Assembly: GCA_017626435.1 (NCBI GenBank)
Contig: JAGAIR010000024.1
Coordinates: 1 to 7,929 of the forward strand
Source: Lachnospiraceae bacterium
GTDB lineage: Bacteria > Bacillota_A > Clostridia > Lachnospirales > Lachnospiraceae
DNA: 7,929 bases
Reading direction: 5' to 3'
Below, one piece after another: positions 1-5,616 of the stretch; within the stretch, counting starts at the first letter, position 1; each line of letters begins with the position of its first letter. A program made the translations under genes and the position numbers. The notes under the pieces were generated by a model, which did no database searches, had not been told where the DNA came from, and was given only the letters and a program-made list of their open reading frames with translations.

Positions 1-1
1 G

Positions 2-250
2 ATGGTTTTGTCAGGCATGACGGCAGTGCATGTGTGCAGACATATTGGCAAGTTAAAGTATAAAAAAGGATCTGTCCGGATAACGGACCTGGTGATGCTG
101 ATCGCATTGGCGTTTGTTTTTTTGAGCGGAATGCTGCTACATCCGCTACAGGGTACATCAGTCGTTCTGATTTTACATAAAATGTCATCTGTCATTTTTG
201 TGATCGGAATGATTGTCCATGTGGTTCAGCACAGACTGTCCATTTCCTGA
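2..250 (+). CDS. C-terminal part of a small membrane protein, DUF4405/cytochrome b-like (partial)
   Basis: The frame is open from the left edge of the window to a TGA at 248-250, so the visible 82 residues are probably only the C-terminal part. The ATG at position 2 cannot be judged as a start because any ribosome binding site would lie outside. Two hydrophobic segments are visible at about residues 28-46 and 54-73. Histidines sit at membrane edges (H10, H14, H47, H59, H73, H77), and the pattern H59...H73...H77 in and after the last helix resembles heme-ligating membrane proteins of the DUF4405/cytochrome b type. That family link is by pattern only, and heme binding is inference. No terminator follows it clearly, and the next gene has its own predicted promoter, so I see no functional link to the cobalamin operon. 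Confidence 0.55.
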   Translation: MVLSGMTAVHVCRHIGKLKYKKGSVRITDLVMLIALAFVFLSGMLLHPLQGTSVVLILHKMSSVIFVIGMIVHVVQHRLSIS

Positions 251-271
251 CATCTAAACAAGAAAAATACT

Positions 272-300
272 TTGCGTACTATTAAAGATTCTGGTATAAC
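272..300 (+). promoter_or_regulatory. Predicted sigma-A promoter for the 105-aa gene
   Basis: A -35 element TTGCGT (272-277) and a -10 element TATAAC (295-300) are separated by exactly 17 nt. A TG one base before the -10 (292-293) makes it an extended -10 promoter. Transcription would start near 307 and give a leader of about 85 nt before the ATG at 392. This is a sequence match only. Confidence 0.5.
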
Positions 301-330
301 TTATATTGCGTACCGTTGAATTTGCGATAC
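272..330 (+). repeat. Short direct repeats TTGCGTAC around the promoter
   Basis: TTGCGTAC occurs at 272-279 and again, identical, at 306-313. A relaxed copy TTGCGATAC lies at 322-330. The first copy overlaps the -35 element and the second covers the predicted transcription start. They could be operator half-sites, but eight-base repeats in AT-rich DNA can also arise by chance. Confidence 0.3.
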
Positions 331-391
331 GGAGACTTATACATAAGAATCAAGTGCTACATTTGATAGAAATATTGAAGGTGGAAAGAAA

Positions 392-709
392 ATGGATAGT
401 AATGATAGGCAAAAGAAACAAACCTGTTTTTCACAAAGAAAGCATTATGATTTTAATAAATTTTGGAAGCCCGGTATGCCGGTTACAGAAGAAGATATGA
501 AATTACTTGAGGATGTTAAGGAGGTATATCAAAGGCAGGGGTATGTTCCAACAATGAAAGAAATATCAAATGTGCAAAAACTAAAAGCAAGGTTTAGAAC
601 GTGGAATAATGTTCTTTGTGCTGCAGGACTTCCTTCAAGGAATGATCCGGAGCAAAAGAGAAAGAGGTTGGATGCTATGAGTCGAGCAGGAATAGATTTA
701 CAAGAATAA
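392..709 (+). CDS. Small protein with one homing-endonuclease-associated (HNH_repeat) motif
   Basis: This is a complete 105-residue protein. Its start is supported by the SD-like GAAGGTGG at 377-384, seven bases before the ATG. Residues about 39-80 match the shape of the homing-endonuclease-associated repeat (HNH_repeat): a helix, then a G-Y-V-P-T turn (50-54), a second helix, an R-F-x-T-W core (67-71) and a closing A-A-G-L-P (77-81). In larger proteins this repeat is a small DNA-binding module next to HNH or LAGLIDADG nucleases. Here it stands alone, with a basic N-terminus, a basic patch (KRKR, 89-92) and no nuclease motif. I infer a DNA-binding or accessory role. It is well separated from the operon downstream, which has its own promoter. 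Family membership is from motif recognition, and the function is unknown. Confidence 0.7.
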   Translation: MDSNDRQKKQTCFSQRKHYDFNKFWKPGMPVTEEDMKLLEDVKEVYQRQGYVPTMKEISNVQKLKARFRTWNNVLCAAGLPSRNDPEQKRKRLDAMSRAGIDLQE

Positions 710-710
710 G

Positions 711-730
711 GTCTTATGTAGTCTTATGTG
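711..730 (+). repeat. 10-bp tandem duplication upstream of the riboswitch promoter
   Basis: GTCTTATGTA (711-720) is followed directly by GTCTTATGTG (721-730), two copies differing only in the last base. It begins one base after the stop of the preceding gene and 17 bp before the -35 element of the operon promoter. It may be a slippage product or a protein-binding site; nothing in the sequence decides this. Confidence 0.45.
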
Positions 731-746
731 AGTTTTCCTGAAAATA

Positions 747-775
747 TTGAATTTCTTGTAAAGTTATGATAGAAT
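747..775 (+). promoter_or_regulatory. Predicted sigma-A extended -10 promoter of the cobalamin operon
   Basis: TTGAAT (747-752) and TAGAAT (770-775) are separated by 17 nt, and TG at 767-768 sits one base before the -10, as in extended -10 promoters. Transcription would begin at about 782-784, some 15 nt before the first paired base of the riboswitch. That is the expected arrangement for a riboswitch leader. Confidence 0.65.
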
Positions 776-795
776 GATGCGAATTGAATATGAAG

Positions 796-988
796 TAGTC
801 AGGTGTCAGGGCAATTTATATTATTTATATAATTGGCTCTGGTGAAAAGGGAAACAGGTGCAAGTCCTGTGCGAACTCGTCACCGTAATTAGGGAGCTGA
901 GGCCGATATATCACTGGGAAACAAGGAAATCCTTTCCTGGGAAGATGGCGGATGCGATGATTTTCAAGCCGGGAGACCTGCCTGATTG
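796..988 (+). promoter_or_regulatory. Cobalamin (B12) riboswitch aptamer
   Basis: The RNA contains the hallmarks of the cobalamin riboswitch. The B12 box AGCCGGGAGACCTGCCT lies at 967-983. The closing stem P1 pairs GTCAGG (798-803) with CCTGAT (981-986). A second stem pairs CAGGGC (807-812) with GCTCTG (836-841), with AATT/AATT continuing it. AAAAGGGAA (845-853) precedes a hairpin of ACAGG (854-858) and CCTGT (866-870) around the loop TGCAAGT. CACTGGG (912-918) and the CCTGGGAAG-type segment near 936-944 match the usual core, followed by the GATGA segment at 955-959. The length of about 190 nt is normal. It binds a B12 coenzyme and here should repress the downstream operon. The preferred ligand (adenosyl- versus aquo-/methylcobalamin) cannot be settled by eye. 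Confidence 0.95.
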
Positions 989-1024
989 CTGTACAGAAAC
1001 GATAGTTTCAGACCACGAGTAACT

Positions 1025-1098
1025 GGTTGTACGTTTAAAAGAGTATGGGAAAGTTGTTTGTCCATGATTTTCCTATATGCTTCTTTTGTGTACAAACC
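1025..1098 (+). other. Candidate antiterminator pairing in the riboswitch expression platform
   Basis: GGTTGTAC (1025-1032) can pair with GTACAAACC (1090-1098) with one bulged A, which would consume part of the 5' arm of the terminator. A competing option pairs AAAG..GTTTGT (1050-1061) with ACAAAC.CTTT (1092-1102), ten base pairs around a small internal loop. Both would block terminator formation. GTACAG (991-996), just after P1, can pair with TTGTAC (1027-1032) and would free the terminator. These pairings were found by hand and no energies were computed. Confidence 0.35.
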
Positions 1099-1130
1099 CT
1101 TTACCTGTTCAGGAAAAGGGTTTTTTATTT
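1094..1130 (+). terminator. Intrinsic terminator controlled by the riboswitch
   Basis: AAACCCTTT (1094-1102) pairs perfectly with AAAGGGTTT (1115-1123). Inside, CCTG (1104-1107) pairs with CAGG (1110-1113) around a TT loop. The stem is followed by a U-rich tract (TTTTTTATTT, 1121-1130). It lies about 110 nt after the aptamer and 77 nt before the first gene, so it is a regulated attenuator and not an end-of-gene terminator. Confidence 0.92.
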
Positions 1131-1196
1131 GTGTTGCCAAAATATTGTTTCTGACGTACATATTTAAGATAAACAGAATGGCAGGTGGAACTGTCG

Positions 1197-1203
1197 AAGG
1201 AGG
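1197..1203 (+). promoter_or_regulatory. Ribosome binding site that fixes the cbiK start
   Basis: AAGGAGG lies four bases before the ATG at 1208. The same frame is open further upstream, to an ATG at 986, but that ATG is inside the riboswitch P1 strand, has no SD, and would translate through the terminator. The lipoprotein signal begins exactly at 1208. Confidence 0.85.
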
Positions 1204-1207
1204 AAAT

Positions 1208-2461
1208 ATGAAAAAAAGAGTAGTAGCATTATTAATGGCAGCATTGATGGGAATATTCTGCATGACAGGATGTGGAAACAGTAAGGAAACAACGGTAGGG
1301 AGTTCTGAAGAAGCAGGCAGCGAAGCGGGAGAAGAGAAAACGCAGACTGAAACAGAAGAAACTGCCAATACAGAAACAGAGACAGATGCCAATCAAAAAG
1401 CAGCTGATGAAGTAGCGGCACTGATTGACGCAATTTATGTGCAGAAAAGAACAGATGAGACAGACAAGCAGTGTGCTGATGCCAAGGCTGCCTGGGACGC
1501 TTTGACAGATGCGCAGAAAGAACTGGTAGAGGGCGAAAATGCAGATCCGGATTATTTTGGAAGAGATACAGGTGATGCATCTAAGGATGACCCGCGTAAT
1601 CAAGATGAAATCGGTGAAAATGAGATTTTGGTTGTGAGCTTTGGTACTTCCTTTAATGACAGCCGTGTAGCTGACATTAAAGGAATTGAAGATGCCCTGC
1701 AGGAAGCTTTTCCAGACTGGTCTGTGAGAAGAGCATTTACAGCTCAGATTATTATTAATCATGTGCAGGCACGTGATGGCGAGTACATTGACAATATGGA
1801 TCAGGCCTTGGATCGTGCGGTAGCAAACGGCGTTAAGAACCTTATAATTCAGCCTACGCATTTAATGCATGGAGCAGAGTATGACGAATTGATGGAAGCA
1901 GTAGAGGCATATCAGGGTCAGTTTGAAACTGTAAAAGTTGCAGAGCCTCTGCTTGGAGAGGTGGGAACGGATGCCGCTGTCATCAATGCTGATAAAGCAG
2001 TTGTTGCAGAGGCGATTACCACAGAAGCGGTAAAGGATGCCGGCTATGACAGTCTGGATGCAGCAAAAGAAGATGGTGTTGCATTTGTATTTTTGGGACA
2101 TGGAACCTCTCATACTGCAAAAGTATCATACAGCCAGATGCAGACACAGATGGGTGAACTTGGCTATGACAATGTATTTATTGGAACAGTGGAAGGAGAA
2201 CCGGAAGAGACTGCTTGTGAGGCAGTGATTGATGCTGTAGCACAGGCCGGGTATAAGAAAGTGATACTTCGTCCACTGATGGTGGTTGCAGGAGATCATG
2301 CAAACAATGATATGGCCGGGGATGATGAGGATTCTTGGAAGCGCATATTTACTGCATCCGGCAAGTTTGACAGTGTGGATACACAGATTACAGGCCTTGG
2401 ATCTATTGATGCTATCCAGCAGCTTTATGTGGCACATACGAAAGACGTAATAAATGAATAG
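1208..2461 (+). CDS. cbiK: Lipoprotein sirohydrochlorin cobaltochelatase (CbiK type) with an N-terminal extension
   Basis: The 417-residue protein is of the class II chelatase CbiK family, which inserts Co2+ into sirohydrochlorin (or its precorrin form) in the early-cobalt, anaerobic B12 pathway. The chelatase domain spans about residues 137-417. It contains VVSFGTSF (142-149), HVQARDG (185-191), IIQPTHLMHG (213-222), GHGTSH (297-302), TVEGEP (327-332) and GDHANND (362-368). H298, E329 and H364 correspond to the catalytic/metal-binding His, Glu and His of Salmonella CbiK. Usual CbiK is about 260-300 residues. This one adds a signal peptide ending in the lipobox M-T-G-C22, an acidic Glu/Thr linker (about 31-63), and a helical segment (about 64-110) with DALTDAQKELV, a motif seen in Firmicutes surface proteins. 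It should therefore be anchored outside the membrane; periplasmic CbiK of Desulfovibrio is a precedent. It is the first gene after the riboswitch. The family call is firm. The reaction outside the cell and the actual substrate are inference. Confidence 0.93.
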   Translation: MKKRVVALLMAALMGIFCMTGCGNSKETTVGSSEEAGSEAGEEKTQTETEETANTETETDANQKAADEVAALIDAIYVQKRTDETDKQCADAKAAWDALTDAQKELVEGENADPDYFGRDTGDASKDDPRNQDEIGENEILVVSFGTSFNDSRVADIKGIEDALQEAFPDWSVRRAFTAQIIINHVQARDGEYIDNMDQALDRAVANGVKNLIIQPTHLMHGAEYDELMEAVEAYQGQFETVKVAEPLLGEVGTDAAVINADKAVVAEAITTEAVKDAGYDSLDAAKEDGVAFVFLGHGTSHTAKVSYSQMQTQMGELGYDNVFIGTVEGEPEETACEAVIDAVAQAGYKKVILRPLMVVAGDHANNDMAGDDEDSWKRIFTASGKFDSVDTQITGLGSIDAIQQLYVAHTKDVINE

Positions 2462-2470
2462 AGGATAACG

Positions 2471-3385
2471 ATGAAAAGAAAACTTATTACAATTTTCAGT
2501 ACATTGTTGTTGGTTTGTTCCTTATTTTGCGGTTGTGCCGATAAAAACAGTGTGCAGGAAAACAATATAATCGAAGAAACTCCAGCGTCAGAATCCTCCG
2601 TTGAAAAGGAAATAGAGGAAACTCCTGCGCAGAATGAAATTGCAGCGGAAGAAGAACAGGCTGCCATTCCGGACGGAACATATATGGCAGGTTTTGATAC
2701 GGACAGCAGCATGTTTCATGTAAGCGAAGCATGTGATGGAAAAGGAATACTGACAGTTAAGAACGGAGAAATGACAATCCATATTTCACTGATGTCAAAA
2801 AAGATTGTAAATCTTTATCCCGGACTTGCAGAGGATGCCGAGAAAGACGGAGCAGAGCTCCTTATGCCCACAGAGGACACGGTTACTTTCAGTGATGGGT
2901 TGACAGAGGTGGTATACGGTTTTGATGTGCCGGTTCCGGTGCTGGAAGAAGAATTTGATCTGGCACTCGTTGGTACAAAGGGAACATGGTATGACCATAA
3001 GGTAAAAGTCTCCAATCCGGAACCAATGGAGGAAAAAGCACAGGCTGAAAATATCCTTCAGTTGGAGGACGGCATCTATACCGTTGAGCTTGCCTTTGAG
3101 GGTGGAAGCGGTAAAGCAAAGGTTTTATCTCCGGCAACAGTTACAGTATCAGGAGAAAACGTGACTGCAACGATTCAATGGAGCAGTCCAAATTATGATT
3201 ATATGATTGTAGATGGAGAAAAGTATCTGCCAGTCAATACAGAAGGAGATTCAGTATTTGAGATTCCTGTTCTGTTTTTTGATAAACCGATGGATGTCAT
3301 CGGAGATACTGTGGCAATGAGTAAACCACACGAAATTGAGTATACGCTCACATTTTATTCTGACACGCTGAAATCGGCAGAATAA
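2471..3385 (+). CDS. Two-domain lipoprotein of unknown function, possibly NEAT-like
   Basis: The 304-residue protein starts nine bases after cbiK, with GAGGA (2461-2465) as ribosome binding site. A signal peptide ends at C22 (F-C-G-C, an imperfect lipobox), followed by a Glu-rich linker to about residue 64. Two beta-rich domains follow. The first (about 66-182) begins PDGTY, and the second (about 199-300) begins EDGIYTVEL. The second contains WSSPNYDYMIVDG (237-249), KYLPVN (251-256) and a closing PHEIEYTLTF (286-295). The order of a G-x-Y strand, a V-x-G-E strand, a central S-S-x-x-Y turn and a final Y-T-L-x-F strand resembles NEAT heme-binding domains. I cannot claim membership, because the usual NEAT heme tyrosine pair is not clearly present. 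Its position between the surface chelatase and the importer suggests that it binds or passes on a tetrapyrrole or metal. Function not known. Confidence 0.85.
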   Translation: MKRKLITIFSTLLLVCSLFCGCADKNSVQENNIIEETPASESSVEKEIEETPAQNEIAAEEEQAAIPDGTYMAGFDTDSSMFHVSEACDGKGILTVKNGEMTIHISLMSKKIVNLYPGLAEDAEKDGAELLMPTEDTVTFSDGLTEVVYGFDVPVPVLEEEFDLALVGTKGTWYDHKVKVSNPEPMEEKAQAENILQLEDGIYTVELAFEGGSGKAKVLSPATVTVSGENVTATIQWSSPNYDYMIVDGEKYLPVNTEGDSVFEIPVLFFDKPMDVIGDTVAMSKPHEIEYTLTFYSDTLKSAE

Positions 3386-3398
3386 GAGGTACTATGGG

Positions 3399-4571
3399 AT
3401 GAGAAGAAAGACAATCATTGCAATATGTCTGTTTTTGATAGGACTGCTGGGGCTGCACGGCTGTGGCAGTCCTTCTTCCAATTATGATAGTAAATATTCT
3501 GCAGACAATTTGCAGAATAAGAAAACAGAAGGTTCGCTTGTTTATGAAAGTAGTATGGAACTTCAATATGCTGAGAATTTTTTGGTCGACTACTATCAGG
3601 GCGGCTATACAATGCTGACTACGACCATGGATGGACAAAGGTTTTTGATTGTTCCTGAAGGGAAAGAAACACCTGAAGGTGTGGAAGAAGATATCATAGT
3701 ATTACAACGCCCAATGAAGGATTTATATCTGGTTGCATCTGCTGTTATGGATATGTTTCGTGAATTAGATGGTTTGGACGCCATTACTTTTTCCGGGCAG
3801 AAGGAAGAAAACTGGTATATTGAAGAAGCAAAAAAAGCAATGGCAAAGGGAGATATGATCTATGCAGGAAAATATAGCAAGCCGGATTATGAATTGCTTG
3901 TTTCAGAAGGGTGTACGCTTGCAATAGAAAACAGAATGATTTCACATTCTCCGGAAGTCATTGAGAAACTGGAGGATTTCGGGATACCGGTTATGATTGA
4001 ATATTCCAGTTATGAGTCGCATCCGTTAGGCAGAGTGGAATGGATTAAATTTTTTGGCGCTTTACTTGGCAAAGAAGAGATGGCAGAGCGAATCTTTGAA
4101 GAACAGGAAGCAATCTTAGACAAGGTATCAGCAGAAGAAAAGACAGATCAGACAGTAGCCTTCTTTTTTATTACATCAAACGGACTGGTGCAGGTGCGAC
4201 AATCAACTGATTATGTACCCAAGATGATAGAACTTGCAGGCGGGAAGTATGTTTTTGAAAATTTAGGGGATGCCGAAACGAAACGTTCTACCATGAATAT
4301 GCAGGTGGAGGAGTTTTATAATGGTGCAAAGGATGCAGACTTCCTGATCTATAACAGCTCCATTGACGGAGGGGTTTCCAGCAGAGAGGCGCTTCTTGAT
4401 AAATGTGAGGTTTTGGCAGATTTCAAAGCAGTACAGGAAGGAAATGTGTGGTGCACTACAAATGATATGTATCAACAGTCCTTGTCAATTGGATATTTAA
4501 TGGAAGACATTCATGCTATGCTGTCAGGGGAAGGGGAAGATAAAATGCACTATCTTTTCCGTTTGGAATAA
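3399..4571 (+). CDS. ABC importer substrate-binding lipoprotein (FepB/BtuF-like, class III)
   Basis: The 390-residue protein captures the substrate outside the membrane for the permease and ATPase that follow. A signal peptide ends in a good lipobox L-H-G-C22. The body follows the periplasmic-binding-protein type 2 pattern of metal-chelate and B12 importers. There is an N-terminal lobe (about 47-205), a connecting long helix (about 209-240, HPLGRVEWIKFFGALLG and the following Glu-rich stretch), and a C-terminal lobe (about 250-390). E206 in SSYESHP and E304/E305 in MQVEEFY are candidates for the acidic residues that dock on permease arginines. The SD AAGAGG (3384-3389) overlaps the stop of the previous gene. 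An ATG five bases earlier (3394) is out of frame and closes after two codons. Substrate is unknown: cobalamin, cobinamide, heme or a cobalt-tetrapyrrole all fit the family, and the riboswitch favours a corrinoid or precursor. Confidence 0.9.
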   Translation: MRRKTIIAICLFLIGLLGLHGCGSPSSNYDSKYSADNLQNKKTEGSLVYESSMELQYAENFLVDYYQGGYTMLTTTMDGQRFLIVPEGKETPEGVEEDIIVLQRPMKDLYLVASAVMDMFRELDGLDAITFSGQKEENWYIEEAKKAMAKGDMIYAGKYSKPDYELLVSEGCTLAIENRMISHSPEVIEKLEDFGIPVMIEYSSYESHPLGRVEWIKFFGALLGKEEMAERIFEEQEAILDKVSAEEKTDQTVAFFFITSNGLVQVRQSTDYVPKMIELAGGKYVFENLGDAETKRSTMNMQVEEFYNGAKDADFLIYNSSIDGGVSSREALLDKCEVLADFKAVQEGNVWCTTNDMYQQSLSIGYLMEDIHAMLSGEGEDKMHYLFRLE

Positions 4572-4593
4572 GAAGAAAGGTGATGTGATCACT

Positions 4594-5616
4594 ATGCAGA
4601 AAAAAAGAAAATACAGGTATATCATTGCATTTATTTTTCTTGGTATAGGAGTTGTGATCTTTTTGGCGCTCAATATCTGTATTGGAAGCGTAAGGATTAC
4701 ATTATCGGATATATTAGGAACAATGACAGGACAAGAGACTAATGAAACGATATCGAGAATTTTGTGGGATATACGACTGCCGAGAACACTGGCAGTTATC
4801 ATACTTGGCGGTGCACTTTCACTCGCAGGATATCTTTTACAGACTTTTTTTTATAACCCCATAGCCGGTCCGTTTGTTCTTGGTATCTCTTCAGGAGCAA
4901 AAATGGTGGTGGCATTGGTAATGGTTTTTTTAATGGGAAGAGCAATCAGAATTACCTCCGCAGATATGATTGCTGCTGCATTTGTGGGTGCAATGTTGTC
5001 TATGGGATTTGTACTGCTGTTATCACGCAGGGTAAAAGGAATGTCCATGCTGGTAGTCAGCGGTGTTATGATTGGATATATTTGTTCGGCAATAACGGAG
5101 CTGGTCGTAACTTTTGCGGATGATGCAGACATTGTGAATCTTCATAACTGGTCACAGGGTAGCTTTTCCGGAATGACATGGAATCATGTGAAAGTTATGG
5201 CAATTGTTGTTATTGTTACATTGATAGTAGTTTTCCTGTTATCAAAGCCCCTTTCGGCATATCAGCTTGGTGAAGTGTATGCACAGAACATGGGAGTAAA
5301 TATACGTTTCTTAAGAATATGCCTTGTGATCCTATCCAGTATTCTGTCTGCCTGCATTGTAGCTTTTGCGGGACCGATATCCTTCGTTGGAATTGCAACA
5401 CCTCACTTGGTAAAAAAATTACTTGGAACTGCAAAGCCTCTTTTGATGATACCTGCCTGTTTCCTGGGTGGAAGTGTATTCTGTTTGTTTTGTGATTTAC
5501 TGGCAAGAACGATTCTTGCACCAACGGAACTGAGTATCAGTACGGTTACAGCAATTTTTGGAGCCCCGGTTGTTTTATGGGTGATGGCGACGCATAGAAA
5601 AGAGAGGGTCGTATAA
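4594..5616 (+). CDS. ABC importer permease, FecCD/BtuC family
   Basis: The 340-residue, very hydrophobic protein should form the membrane channel as a dimer. Family signatures are clear: R61-LPR64 followed by GGALSLAGYLLQ (72-83), YNPIAGPFVLGISSGA (87-102), WSQGSF (186-191), and GPISFVGIATPH (260-271), the region that contacts the ATPase. TELSISTVTAIFGAPVVLW (311-329) closes the protein. Length is normal for the family (about 330-350). I chose ATG 4594, which gives the N-terminus MQKKRKYRY, over an ATG at 4513 inside the previous gene. The SD is AGAAAGG at 4574-4580, with GTGATC at 4585-4590 also matching the end of 16S rRNA. An in-frame GTG at 4585 is a possible alternative start. The gap to the binding-protein gene is 22 nt. 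Confidence 0.93.
   Translation: MQKKRKYRYIIAFIFLGIGVVIFLALNICIGSVRITLSDILGTMTGQETNETISRILWDIRLPRTLAVIILGGALSLAGYLLQTFFYNPIAGPFVLGISSGAKMVVALVMVFLMGRAIRITSADMIAAAFVGAMLSMGFVLLLSRRVKGMSMLVVSGVMIGYICSAITELVVTFADDADIVNLHNWSQGSFSGMTWNHVKVMAIVVIVTLIVVFLLSKPLSAYQLGEVYAQNMGVNIRFLRICLVILSSILSACIVAFAGPISFVGIATPHLVKKLLGTAKPLLMIPACFLGGSVFCLFCDLLARTILAPTELSISTVTAIFGAPVVLWVMATHRKERVV

Noticed and set aside
306..500. Plus-strand open frame of 64 codons overlapping the small HNH_repeat gene
   Set aside because: It overlaps the better-supported frame at 392-709, has no ribosome binding site and shows no recognisable motif.
392..709. Homing endonuclease or intron interpretation of the 105-residue gene
   Set aside because: No HNH, GIY-YIG or LAGLIDADG catalytic motif is present, and no split gene flanks it.
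1145..1170. Possible second promoter TTGTTT...TAAGAT between the terminator and cbiK
   Set aside because: The spacer is only 14 nt and the -35 match is weak, so it is unlikely to bypass the riboswitch.
986..1207. Upstream extension of the cbiK frame to an ATG at 986
   Set aside because: It would start inside the riboswitch P1 strand and cross the terminator. It has no ribosome binding site, and the added residues do not resemble any CbiK. The SD and signal peptide place the start at 1208.
964..1861. Long minus-strand open frames opposite cbiK and its leader
   Set aside because: They lie opposite a clear gene and riboswitch, are rich in Leu, Cys, Phe, His and Ser as expected for antisense reading, and match no family I recognise.
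4513..4593. N-terminal extension of the permease from the ATG at 4513
   Set aside because: It lies inside the end of the binding-protein gene, lacks an SD, and would add a polar Cys/Lys stretch not found in FecCD proteins.
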